Part shown: piece after piece, positions 1 through 14,314 of the stretch | Numbering within the stretch: position 1 is the first letter of the stretch | Layout: every line of letters starts with the position of its first letter | Assembly (NCBI RefSeq): GCF_000003605.2 | Contig: NW_003130356.1 | Span: 539,500 to 582,705, forward strand | Length of the DNA: 43,206 bases | Direction: 5' to 3' | From: Saccoglossus kowalevskii | Lineage: Eukaryota > Hemichordata > Enteropneusta > Harrimaniidae | The notes under the pieces: generated by a model | What the model was told of the DNA's origin: nothing | Seen by the model: the letters and a program-made list of their open reading frames with translations, nothing else | Databases searched by the model: none | Made by a program: the position numbers and the translations under genes

Positions 1-357
1 ATATCAAATCCACCGTTTTGTTTATTGTAGCTAAAGTTATGTTACGGTACTGGTTAATTTATTGGTTTCAGTGTTATGTCACATTGCTGTCCCAGTAAGT
101 CATCAAATGCACCATTTTGTTTATTGTAGCTATATTTTTCTTATGGTCACTAAAATAGTCATCCAATTCATAATATATCACACCAAATATCACAATTTTT
201 AGAGCTGCAGTGTGTGTTTGTGCCATGAAACAACTTTAAAGCCTACAATTTTGTGGCATAATCAGACAGACTGGAACCAGAAAGGTCTGTTCAAATCTGA
301 TGGAACTCCACACTGGAAATACTTGTATGTATTTGCTTGAACAGCACCCTCACTCAC

Positions 358-421
358 CTGAGTTGATCCTAGTAATTTGGCTCTCTGTTTTGAAGGCAAA
401 AATTCTGACAGTGCTGTGAAT
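358..421 (-). CDS. SVOP-like exon 6 (post-TM4 cytoplasmic loop)
   Basis: Completes a split Gly and encodes [20 protein letters not shown] plus Gln, aligning with SVOP VTLYAEFLPMKARAKCILL. The acceptor is tctatttccag; it leaves in phase 0 at gtgagt. No following exon was found at 1-357, so the gene continues past the left edge. Confidence 0.9.
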
Positions 422-3400
422 CTGGAAATAGAATCAATAATTATTGATTCATTAAAATGTTTATGCCAGACTGGATATGTTATATATGTGCCAATGAACA
501 CTGCTCAAAAAAAACATGATGATTTCTTTGACAATTTCATTTCTAATATTGTTGTCGGTGAACATTGATTTTATAATTGTTAAAGAAATTAAGTTGTAAA
601 AAAGAAAAAAGAAATGAAAAGTGTGCTTTTTTATGAAAATTTAATTATTTTTTTTTTTTTTCATTCAAGATGATCAAACATCGAAAACAAATCTATATCA
701 AACATGAGCATGCACCCATGACTAAAACTAATGGCTCCGTCTGGCCGCTCCAATGCACTAAATATCAGTTCAGTTTCAAGCTCAGGTAGCAGGGAATTGG
801 GAGCTTATAACTGATCATGGGATTTGTGTGCTACCTACTACACTATTGGTCATCAAACAAAAACTTGAGATTGACCCAGTGTACATATTATGAGGTTATT
901 ACGAGGATACCTCAAAGTATGAACGAAGACAGTACAGCTGGAATATCGACCGACGCACAGAGGAGGTCGATGCAACAGCGTTCTGTCTGAGTGCATACTT
1001 TGAGGTATCCTCATAATAACCTTATATTATACATCTTTTCCTTCCAAGGATACATCATGGAAATGTCGAAATCCAAAATGTTTAGAACAGAATCAGCAAA
1101 CTTCTTTGTATGGAGTCTGGTCAAACTCTGGTGGCAGCCATGTTTGTTTTTATTATTAGAGGATGCTTACGCGCGTAATCAATCCATATTTGGAATTCGC
1201 ATTTCCTAATATGGTAGGATAAAAATGCCCATAAAACACTGCAAAATTACAGCACACTGTAACTTTAATAGCGTTACGATGGCAGATGTATAATAATATA
1301 ATATATGAAAACATTACTGGATGTGCTAATCCTGTGCGCGAGGTAACGTACACTATTGGCTGCCTCGTACTAACGTATTGTCACTAACAGTTTTGATTAG
1401 AACTTGATTTGAACAAACTATGATCTTGTGACTGACAGCCATTTGGAAGACACATTTGTTTGAAACATGTCTTCTCATCAGATGAGAATTACATCAAACG
1501 TCTTTGTCAAACTAAGAAATTAACATCAAAATTGTATTCAACAAACAATAATGAATTTATTTGACAGAAAAATACATTCTGATAATCGAAACTTCCAATT
1601 TTGCGAAGCACTTAACCAGATGCATCACCATTGAAGTGATTTGCATAAAGAAATCTGGTTGCATAATTCATTTTATACCAAAAGCGGTTGTTTGAAGGAC
1701 AATGGTCATTGCGCAGTGAGTGATAGAAGCCCCATTGAACAAACAATGTACTGTAAAATACTTTATTTTAGCTGGAATTAATTTTCGCTGAAAGGACTCT
1801 TTTGGTGTTTCATATAGAATTATTTTTCACTGATTTTTGACGAGTTGAAATATGGGGAAAAAAGTATATTCGCTGGATTTTATTTTCACCGAATCATTCC
1901 TTCAGGATGTGGTGCAATGACCATCGGTCTTTCATTATAAACTTATTCTTACCCTTGTGGTGCTCCTCCTATCCCGAAGCCAACAAGAAAACGAAGCAGT
2001 ATTAACCAATAGTAGTTAGGACTGAAAGCTGTCAAGTAACCATAGTAACTTATCCAAACGGCAACAAGGAATAGAATCTGTTATTCAAAAAACAAATAAT
2101 AATTTAGCATTCTAAAATAATGAGTTGTTATTAGAAGGACAATTGTCCTACTGGAGGTGTGATAAAGTCTCATTTTTTGGGGAAAGTTTTATTTAGAAGC
2201 AGCTATGTTTTGTTTTTCTGTTTTGAAATTATTGAGGTAAATATTAAATTAACCTTACAATAAATATATATTCCACAAATGAAGCAGTTACATTGACAAA
2301 GTTCAGGGAAAATATTACCAGTATATAAGTATGGTTTAATTTCATGAGATGCTGGTTCAAGTATAATAGCCATATGGTCAGTATTTTGTAAATGACATGA
2401 AACTGGACAAATTGTCTTCATCATTTTTAAAATACTAATTGTTTCTTTACAATTTTTTAATGTCACTAGGAGGTCACAACCTTTTTCTGCCAACTGTGCA
2501 CCATCATACAAAATTTACAAATGCCAGAAAAAAATGACATAGTAATTGCTTGAAATTTGGCAAACCAAAGTTCATCAAAATAAAAAAAAAAAACGTGACA
2601 CTAAAACAAACACAGACAACAAAAGACAGTATTTTTTGAAAAATTTACAAGTAGGGGAACTCCGTAGCAAAAAATACTACCATACTACTTTAAATTGATC
2701 TAATTTACAAATATAAAAAAGACAGGTATCACATGACATATAAGGGTCGAAAACATAAAAATACTAAACATTAAATTGAAATATGATATTTGCTGGTATG
2801 CCATATAAGTGTTTAAATACACGATGATTCATGTTCACACTACAGAATATTAAATTTGTTTCCATATTTCTCTCTTCACTTAATAGCATATGCTACAATC
2901 CCCTACATTTTACACTACAATCACCTGTAAGATACTGTAAAATACTTTATTTTCGTTTGAAATTAATTTTCACTATTTTTGTTGAAGGAATGATTTCGTG
3001 AAAATAAAATCCAGCGAATATACCCTTTTTTTCCTATATTTTACATTCGTCAAAAATCAGTGAGAATAAATACCATACGAAACACCGAAAAAATCTTTTC
3101 AACGAAAATTAATTCCAGCTAAAATAAAGTATTATACAGTATTTGTTTATAGCAGTATTATAATAATTCTTTTTTTTTATTTTTTAAATAAATTATAGAT
3201 CATGAACTGTTAAAATTGTCATGGTGAGAAATGTTCATGATTCCATGATTAAATTGTTTTTACACCGGCGAATTGCGCGAGAATTACTGATAATTAACAT
3301 ATACCGGTACTACAGCAAAACCAAAGCTAATATCCTGTAAAATACTGATATTAATTTTTATTGAAGAGACTTTTTGCGTGTTTTGTGTGGAATTTATTTT

Positions 3401-6400
3401 TGGCAAGTTGAATGTAAAATAAACGAAAAATAGTATATTCGTTGGATTTTATTTTCACTGAGTCACTCCTTCAGCGAAAATAGCGAAAATTAATTCCAAG
3501 CGAAAATCAAGTATTTTACAGTATTATAAACACAACAGTATGTGTCTGGTGATCTGACACAATAATTGTTATTTGTTTATGCAAAGACTACAATCATTGT
3601 TATGATTACTATACATCATGAGTATATCACCATATTGTGAAACCGTTCAGAATAGAAATTAACATACAACAATAATTCACCCTACATGCCTTGCATGTCA
3701 TGAAGCATACGTCTTTGATTCAATATGGCACAATACGTGGGAGATTCATTGTTATTACGATATACCATCAATACTGTAAAATACTTTATTTTCGTTATTT
3801 TCACTGAAGGGATGATTTAGTGCAAATAAAATCCAGCGAATATACATTTTTTCCTATATTTTACATTCAATTCATCAAAAATCAGTGAAAATAAATTCCA
3901 TACAAATTATTCAAAAAGTCTTTTCATTGCAAATTAATTCCAGCTAAAATACAGTACTTTTTACAGTATCTGAGGAGTGTTTTGTCTGCTTTTAATCTCA
4001 CATACCTGATTTGCATACTGTAAAACCATTTATTTTCACTGACATTTAATTTCACTATTTTGATGTTTTGAGCATATTCACTGCGTTTCACGAATTTGTC
4101 AAGAAAACAATGAGTTTTATTGTCATTTTACATGTTTACGTAGCTTTAAATTTAGCAGATTTTACTTATTAGCAAAAATAGTGAAATTAAAACCCAGTGA
4201 ATAATTAATGCATTTACAGTACATGGTAAAGCAGCCCTGGAGTTGGGTGCATGGCCAAGCCGTGGCGATTTTATCCTTATTTTTTTCTTTCAATTACAAA
4301 TTCATTCTTCAAAAGAATTATCATATAAAATTATAAAATAACCAGGGCTAGTCTACCTCTGAACATATGTGTAGCATGGAGCATGAAGCAGTCCTGGAAC
4401 ATGGCCAGAACTCGTGATGCATTGTTGATCAATGCTGTCAAAAACACATGGAGTCTAGGGGGAAGTTACATGTATAAGTATGATTGGTTGAAAAATGAAT
4501 CTTAAATGTATAAATTAAAAATTCATGAGCAATGATTGTTCGTTTGTTATTGTAACTACACTAAAAATAGCTCTTAGTAATATTGCTTAAAATGCTATAA
4601 ACAGCCTGCCGAAAAATGATTTTGAAAATAACTAAAAAATATAGTTTGTTTATCATGGTGTTTTTATAGAATAGGGGTGAATAGTAATCTCTTGAATTTA
4701 CAATGTTTGAGATTTGAAATTACATTACAATGTACATACTAAATACCAGAGTACTTTCTTGGTGAATAAACTTCACTATGACCTTAATAATTAAAAAAAA
4801 ACCTACACTCAGATTGTCTAAACATGAAGAAAATGTCCCGAAAATCGAAATTTGCGGACGAGTGAACACAGGAATACAATGGTTCAACATAGCTATACAT
4901 TTTGATGTGCATATGCAAACACAATATGACATTGTGGTAAATTACTATTGGATAATGATAATTATGGATTATGTATGTTTAGGTTAGGGGTAGGTATAAG
5001 GTACGGTGTGATGATTTGAGGCTACAACGTTTAGTTTAGTTATTAGCATAATGATATTGATACATTGTATGGAACATCTCGTGAGTATATATACTTGGGC
5101 TCAGTTGCAAGCCTATCAGTTGTTGCTCCTCTCCAGTGCGTTATTCTCCTCCTCGGATTTGGTGACCAATACTCACTTGGTTCACTCTACCTTGAGAAGT
5201 CTGTTCTCAGTTTACATACGACATGGAAATAATATTGTGTCAACATTCACTGTTTCATAAATTCCCTAACCCTAATATGCATCATAATATATTTAAATAA
5301 ACAATCAAACAAAATAATTAAACAATATTGTTGTCAGATGTTTCAGCCTTATTGTCGCAATTATTCATTAATGACTGATAACAAACACAGTTTGATAATG
5401 TTATTTTATTGATAAATACTGGTAGTTGATATTGTACCATATTTGCGTCCAATGTTAAGTTTATTCATCAAGAAAGTATTTGGTATCTACTGAATTTGTC
5501 GCTAAGATCGTATTTTCAAGAGATTACCGTACTATTGCACCCCTCTTCTACACCGTCGGTTTATCATTAGTTAGGGCCAACCATCTACTTGGGTATGTTA
5601 ATCAGTAATGTCACCCGATATCCAAATATGGTCAATTGTAACAATGTTAATGACTATGAAGATGTAGCTGGGAATGGGGATAATTCTCAGGTAAAATTTC
5701 ATTCTAAACCAAACAAATTACCTATTTTCCTTTAGTTCTTCATATGAAGAAATTAATTCTGTCTTTTACAAGTAAATCTGAAAAGTACCCTGAAATGAGC
5801 AATTCTAGTATCATTTAATAGTATTAATAAAAATACATCTCTCATCACATAGTATCCACTGATGAAACATCTGTTTCCATGGTTACCCGGTACATCAGAA
5901 ACACTATGCTAATTTTAAACATAAATTTACTAGTTACAGGGAAAACAAGATTTTACAACTCAGAATACATGTATATAATTTCTTTTTTTTTGGGGGGGGA
6001 AAATTTACTGAAAAAAAAATCGACTGAGTATGTTGACATGTTATCTTTGCCTGACTGCACAATAGTGGTATAGCAGATTACAATGTGGCTTGTGTAATGT
6101 CTGTAATGAACAGGTGTTACTACCGGTAGTATCAAAACACACTGTGCTTTGTGCTATTCATGTACCTGTTAATCCTAATCCAGCCATCCCCCCTGTATTT
6201 TTTACATTGAATTGATCAGATAAAGGTTAGATCAGATTAGGAATTCTAGAGGGGCTAGATGCTGATTTAGGGGAGGGGAGGGGAGGGGGTGTCAGATGCT
6301 GACAATTTGAAATTCAGTGGGTGATACATTTGCGAAAACAATTGTACATGAAAAATAAATTCTAAATACTAATTAAAGGAAATCAATAATAAATAAATTT

Positions 6401-9400
6401 AATTATGTTTTTTATTTTACTATCTCATCTTTCCAATTTCTAATGGAATACCCCTAGACTATAGTTTTTTTAATATTCCCCAAAAACATTCTCAGGTCTA
6501 TTTACATTCAATTTTAAAATTGACAGTTTATGCAAATAATGTATATACCAGCAGGTTGGGATTCAGGATACAATGGTATCCATAGAAACCAGCCAGTTGT
6601 ACATTTCAGCAACTGAATTCATCTCATATTAATCATGCACTATCAGTATTCTGTTCCCATCAACGACTGATGACAAGTTGTAAACCAATAAAATTTCAAC
6701 GTTATTTTTTTCATGTCACAACTGTATTGTTACTTTTTGTTTATTTGTAATACCAAATAGACATTTTCCATTGGCTGCTAGTCTTAATCAATATTTTTTG
6801 AAAACATTATGCAGTGTTTACTTCAAAATCTTAGCACGTCATTTTTTTTTAAACTTTCTATTACTCAGTAAATTATATTTTTTAGTAATGAAAGTTATAT
6901 TTTCTACAATTTTTCAAAAATTGTTTTTATTACTGACAGATACCGGTAATAATTATTGGTAAAATACATTTTTCTGTTTTGTGCTAAAGTGACATCTGGT
7001 TTAGTTGGTCTGTCCAATCGAATAATCTCACAAATTATCAGCAAGTCATGACACAGTCCCTGTCAGGTTATAGTAAACAAAGCTGAAACCGGTAATTTTC
7101 CGTTCACTGTGAGATCGCGCATTATGCGTGAAATTAAACGTAAAAACAGGACAAACAAAGGTCATAGCGTGATAGTGGTGACAAACGTGGGATTCAACAA
7201 AAGCGAAAGTATTTTGGGGGAATATTTCCTTGCATAATAATGTGCTGTACACATTTGATGATAGGCAATTTTGATGAAGTGAGGGTAATGGAACGCAATA
7301 TTACCCTGCCAAAGATCAGCCTTTTGATTTGAACTACAAAATAAAGAAATTCGAGTTCAAAATCAAATCATACGATTTTTGCGGCAGACATTCAACCAGC
7401 GTCTTTCACACAACTCACAAGATCTCGCAGTTGAACGAAAAATCACCTATTGACCATCTTGAATGGGATGACAAATCATATCGACATATGCATTCCACGA
7501 TGCAAGATGTACAATGTATGTGTGAAGTTTGAAAGAGAATCACAACTGGCAAAGATACGGCTGTGTACACACAGACTGATCACAGATGGACAAAAGTGGC
7601 GAAAATTATATTTCTACATTTTGGGGACTAATAACATGACTGGAGACTTACTACTTTTCTTCCATATCTATCAGTGGATGTACCCCAAACTGAGGAACCA
7701 ATTAACATACCAGCAAACACAACCTGCAAGAGATAAGAAATAACCAGTTAACATACCAACAAACAAAAACCCAGAAGAAATAAGAAATCATGTAAGGTGT
7801 CATTTTTGTAGAGCAAAATGTAAGATTTTGTTGACATTGATTAAAGTTTAGAAAAGAATCGCCTGTTTTATGTATTTTATTTCAAACTGTAAGCCTCTTG
7901 TAAATAATTATAATTTCAAAACTGTGATTGTAATATGCTGCTGGGCAGGAACATTTTCATGTTATATACACAAGCATGCAGCAAGAAACAGGAATTGAGC
8001 ACACTCTAGTGGCCATTTTCTAAGTTAGCCATAAAAAGATACAGGATCAGCAAACAAAATCTAGGCAAAGTTTGGGTTACCGAAAAAACATATTTTTTTG
8101 AGTTGTTCTAAAGTTGGGTTTTATTTACTGCCAGTTTACCTCCGGGAATAAAAAAATAATAACAAATCAAGCACCAAATCACCAAATCAAGCACCATTTT
8201 GTTTTAATGAATGCAGTTCCAGAGCAATATCTCTGACATGCTTTAATCAAGTTAAAACTTTATATACCGGTATATGTCGTACATCATGTCACAAGTATTC
8301 GATTAATGATCAGTTTCAAGATGGCCGAATGGCGGACATATTTTTTAATGTTGAAATTCATTAAAATCAAGCAATTCTTCCATTTTGAGGCTGGATCTTG
8401 GATCAAGTACAATTTGTTTCCATATATTCATGTATATGGACATTACAGGACTTTATTTTGTCATTCAGATTGAATTCAAAATGACTGAGTTTAAAAATAC
8501 ATCAAGAAAAAAACATAGAAAATATTGGGGAAAAAACATTATGGCATTGGAAGGGTAGCATAATAGCCAATTTTCCTTCCTACTTAAATGTACCATTGTG
8601 TACATAAAAACAAATAAAAGAATAATAAATATTCAATACACATATGGTATTGTCACATAGATAATAGATATATTAATATTAATGTTTTTGACAATTGTTC
8701 ACCATTTACTGTGAAATAGTTATTTACACAAGTATTAAAAATGTGTGGGTCACCAAAAAAGAAATCACAATTGGTAGTGGTGAAAAATTATTTTATTAAT
8801 AATAGTTTAATCTTATGATTAATTATTAATAAAGCTTATTTAATAAATAAATCACTTCTTATGCTTTAGTTGCATTTCTTTTTTGCAATTCATGTAAATT
8901 TTAAATCCATTCCAAAATAAAATAGATGATTTTTTTTTTTTTAATTTGAATTTAAAATTTTTTTTTGAAAGGCATGCAACATTTTTTCTTGGTTACTAAA
9001 GCAATTTGATCAAAGTCTGGGTTTTAAATTCACGAATTCTTTGTGGTCTTTTGTATGGAATTTATTTTCACTGTTTTTTGTTGAGTGGAGTGGAGTTGAC
9101 TTATAATTTGGTCTGCGTCCGCCTGTTTGTCATATTTCAAACCAAATGGACCAAATCCCTTCTTTGCATGTGCCAAGTACCGGTATTTTATCTGGGACAT
9201 ATGCACATCCAAATGGCTGACTGGCAGCCATTTTGTTTTTTGAAAATGTAGTATCTTATGCATGCTTTGTCAGTTTTTGTTTTTTGTACATCTGTTAGAA
9301 TACATGTATGCAGTGTTTTCATTGAACCATTCCTCAGTGAAAATAGCAAAAATGAATTCTCAGCAAAAATAAGGTATTTTATAGAATATTGTAAATTTAA

Positions 9401-12241
9401 TTTTATGGGATTTTTCATTTATCAGTGACAGTAGCAAAATAAAAACTTGTTGAGTAAATAATGGGATTGCATAGTACTACATGCAGTGTATGGGTTATAT
9501 ATTGGATAGGGAAGGGGAAGGGTAAACACATTGAAAGAAAAAACAAGCAGCCTATCGACTGAGATAGCTCCGCTGTTAGCAATGCACATTTCAATTAAAG
9601 AACTGAAGACATCATTAGAAAATGAACAATATGTATAGTATCAAAGCAATCGGACTTACAGTTTTTAACAAGAAGTTGAAAATATCACTTTCTACTAAAA
9701 ATGACAAAACTATTCACCAAAATTAGAGAATTTAAGATATCACGAAATGAACAAATCTGAAAAAGGTCTACATGTAGTACCTATATATGTAATATCAAAG
9801 CAATTGAGCTTTTGGTTTTTAACAAGAAGTCGAAAATATCACTTTTTACCAAAAATGACAAAAATATTCACCAAAATTAGAAAATTGAAGATATCACCAC
9901 AAAATGAACAAATCTGAGAGAGGTCCACATGTAGTACCTATATATGTAATATCAAAGCAATCGGACTTACAGTTTTTAACAAGAAGTCGAAAATATCACT
10001 TTTTACCAAAAATTACAAAAATATTCACCAAAATTAGAAAATTGAAGATATCACCACAAAATGAACAAATCTGAGAGAGGTCCACATGTAGTACCTATAT
10101 ATGTAATATCAAAGCAATCGGACTTACAGTTTTTAACAAGAAGTCGAAAATATCACTTTTTACCAAAAATTACAAAAATATTCACCAAAATTAGAGAATT
10201 AAAGATATCATCACAAAATAAACAAACCTGAGAGAGGTCCACATGTAGTACCAATATATATAATATCAAAGCAATTAGACTTGCGGTTTTTAACAAAAAG
10301 TCGAAAATATCACTTTTTACCAAAAATGACAAAAATATTCACCAAAATTAGAGAGTTGAAGATATCATCATGAAATGAACAAATCTGAGAGAGGTCTACC
10401 CAAGGTACATACATATACACGAAGTATCAAAGCATTCAGGCTTGTAGTTTTCAAGAAGAAGTCGAAAAAGTAAAACATTGACACGGACGACGACGACAGA
10501 CGACACCGGACAATCACTCATATGATAAGCTCCGCTCGACAAAGTCGACAGCGGAGCTAAAAATGATACAAGAAAGAAATATTTGTTGAACTTACAGTGG
10601 TAATAGAAGCAACTTGATATGGCGACAACTGCCACTCGCATCTAACGACTGGGGACAGCACAGCCAATAACATCATCTCACAGGCATCAGAAAACTGCGG
10701 AAGAAATTAAAAACAAGAATTCTAAGAATTATTATATTTTGCTTTATGAGCTTTAATTAAAAAAAAATGTTTTGCCGATTGTCAATCAAATAAAAAAATG
10801 TTTTGCCGATTGTCAATCAAATAAACCAAAGAGGCTGATTTAACAAGTCATGACCGACACATCGACACATTTCTCGTCTGTTTTTAATGCCACTTCATAT
10901 AAAAGAGTATAAGTACATATGTACTATAATAAACTTCAGGAACAGCCTTTATAAACAAAAATGGCCACCAATCGACCATTTTAAATGCACTATGGCACTG
11001 GTATATTCAATGTATGTACCATATTGAAAAAATGTATCTACACGACTAGATCTGGTTTTGAAACAACAAAAATGCTTGATTTTGATGATTTTTTAGCTTT
11101 TAATTAATTTTGACACCATTTGGCCATCTTGAATTGGATCACGAAATAACTACATATGTATCCCAAGTTGTATGATGTGAAGTTTGAACATGATTGGTCC
11201 ATGAATGTTCAAGATACAGTTGTAAATCGACACACAGACACACAGAGATCAAAAATAAAAGTATCCATTTTGGGATAATATATACACAAATTGGAAAATA
11301 TGTGTAGAGTTTCCATTTTAATATACTGAGGGCCTTAGTGACAATCAAATATTTATAAAATAATCACAAAATAATGATTCTCAGACACATTAACTGCTAA
11401 AAAATTTCACAATTTCTGTTGACGCAAGAAATTTGTGACACAAAATAAAAGTGTAGCACCCGGTATGTACGATCAATCTTTGATTGTTGAACTATATTGT
11501 GAGTGCCCCTTATGCCAATAAAATATTTTCAAACTGTAACTTAAAGTGTTTGTGTCATAAATATAGCTAAAGTGATCATTGTAAATTTGCAATACATCTT
11601 TCTCTTGCAAGTAACACCTTCTTGTGACAGAACACTTCTATAAAACAAGCAACCTATCGGCTGAGATAGCTCCGCTGTTAGCAATGCACATTTCAATTAA
11701 AGAACTGAAGACATCTTTAGAAAATGAACAATATGTATAGTATCAAAGCAATCGGACTTACAGTCTTTAACAAGAAGTCGAAAATATCACTTTCTACCAA
11801 AAATGACAAAAATATTTACCAAAATTAGAGAATTGAAGATATCATCACGAAATGAACAAATCTGAAAAAGGTCTACATGTCTACTCAACCCTAACACTTA
11901 AAATTCAGACCAATCAGAGAGCAGTTTTCCACTTTCAAAATGGAGTCAATACAAAGCTACTTACAAGATTGTAACCTGATTGGTTACTCAACCCTAACAC
12001 TTAAAATTCAGTCCAATCAGAGAACAGCTTTCAATTTTCAAACTCTGTTTTGTGTATATGCTTTGACCAAACTGGGAAAATGTGTTGTGTGTGGCTGAGA
12101 TGAAAGACACTACGAAAAAAAGTCATCCAACTTTTTATAAGATTTGACAAGTCAAAAACACTTTGCAAAACAAATTTAGAACAGTGTATAGAAAAGTGCA
12201 TATTGTTAGATGAGCAAAATATTCTAATACCTGTAAATGAA

Positions 12242-12274
<33 letters not shown>

Positions 12275-14278
12275 GGAAATAAAGGTGCAATACTGTAAAT
12301 TATTCTATTTGTACTTGGAATTCATTTTTGCTGTTTACACTAAAGAAATGAATCAGTGAAAATAAAATTCAGTAAAAATACCTCTTTTTCCTATATTTTG
12401 CCTTTAAATAACTCATAAAAAATCTGTGAAAATAAATTCCAGCTAAAATAAAGTATTTTACAGTAGCACAAAGTAAAGTACTTACAGTGAATGTCCCAAG
12501 CAAGAATGTTAATGAAATCTGAAACTTTCCAAATCCCATGTGTTCCACCGCTTCCTCCACTGTGTATGTTTGTTGACCTGATCCATCTGGTCTCTTTCTC
12601 TGAATGGTCTGGTTCGTACTCGGATGTAAAATGTCCAGTTCTTCTTCATCGTTACTACCTAACATTAAAAAAAATAAAAATTATTTTTAAGCAGCAATCG
12701 CTGTGATTTTGAACATTTTTTGTTTGTTTAATATATGCACATAAAGATGACTAAATCTTTCGGAAATATTGTTTTTAGATACACGTGACCTTATACAAGA
12801 CTAATATTACATGAAATTCAATGCAAGAACTGGGAGTTGAGTAATCGCAATTTCGTTGAAATTATATAGTCACTCGATGGAACCTATAGAAAATTGTGAT
12901 ATACGAGACACACACTATGAAAAATAATGAACATAAAGACACTGAGAAGCCAACAGCCCCTCAAGATATCAATAGCGGCGTATTTGACATCTCGCCCAAG
13001 GCCCTTAAAAAATGTGTCATCTTGTAAAGTTATTGTTGCTTTACCAAATCGAACCAAATATTACAGCCAATGATAAGTGGAAAAAATTGTCACACAGTCC
13101 TGTCCTGTCCAAAATTTGTCATATGGCAAAATGTGTAATCTGTATCACTGTCCAAAATTTATCGGTACTACTAAAAATATTTTGTTTTATCTTGTATTAC
13201 CACATTTGCTCTTTTGGAAAAGAAACATAAGTTATATTTCAATGGCAGAGGATACAATAAATGTATTTTTTTGTTATGTACTTTTCTATTTGATATGCGC
13301 TTCTAATAGAACAAATACCGATAGTACAACAAATCGCTTCGTATCATAACACAAATCCAGGCAAAAAAAAAAAATCCATGTTTATTTTACCAAAATAACC
13401 AACTTATCAGTAATACACACAATAACAAGAAATTAAAATATAATGTACTGTCCATTATTGAAATAGTACTTTTTCATTGGTCGATCAGTATGATGCAGCC
13501 TTTATATTAGGCAAGAAATAGGCAGTTCTTGGAGATTATACAAAAAAAAAAATATCCAATATTTTCTGTACAAATCATTGGCAACAAAATCCATCACAAA
13601 TTTTGATGTTAATAAATCCAAGATATTTTCTTCTAGAAATTTATTTTATAAGCATTTTTTCGCATTTTGTTCGGTTGTCAACATTCTATGCATAATTATT
13701 AATATTTCAACAATTATTATTCACAATAATGAATCCCCCACATCCATATTGGATGAAAAGAAGAGTCTACGGGAAGATAAAGTGAGGCAAGATAAACACA
13801 TTATCACATCAGAACCCTACTCAGAATCCAATATGGCACTGCATGGGATTTGTTATTGTTGTTATAAATCACCACATCAAACAAAAATTAGTTAAGTTTG
13901 GGTTTTATTTTTATTAAAATGAATTTTCTTTCAAATATAGGTCAACATTATCATTTGATAATATAAAGCAAATCTCTAATTCTGATAGTGGTGATTCATA
14001 ACTGACAATAATAATGGACGGGGCATATTGTTTGTTACTTCCCAATAATTAAGTGTCTTTGACGCTGCACCCCCCTACTCTCTTCCACATTAAATTATAC
14101 CACTTTCTGTTTAGAGAAAAAAATTTGTTATCCCTTACAAACACACATACATACGTGCACATGTACGTACAAATACATATAAATCTATACTAAAAAATAG
14201 CAGAATATATTCCTGTAAGAAAATACCACCAAGTCCACTTCAGTACATAAACTGTATGGATCAGTCTAACAACAACAA

Positions 14279-14314
<36 letters not shown>

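Noticed and set aside
377..568. 63-codon plus-strand frame overlapping SVOP-like exon 6
   Set aside because: It is antisense to an exon with clear SVOP homology and consensus splice sites; no family match of its own.
2203..2511. 102-codon minus-strand frame ([15 protein letters not shown]...) in SVOP-like intron 4
   Set aside because: Protein-like composition, but no recognised family, no convincing splice pair in phase, and exons 4 and 5 join perfectly without it. Kept only as a note.
5590..5690. Plus-strand 40-codon frame ending at CAG|gtaaaa ([13 protein letters not shown]...)
   Set aside because: A single isolated splice-like donor; no acceptor, no partner exon and no homology on that strand.
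9030..9418. Overlapping frames of 75-80 codons on both strands
   Set aside because: They lie on a broken MITE and its insertion; no conserved motif and no splice support.
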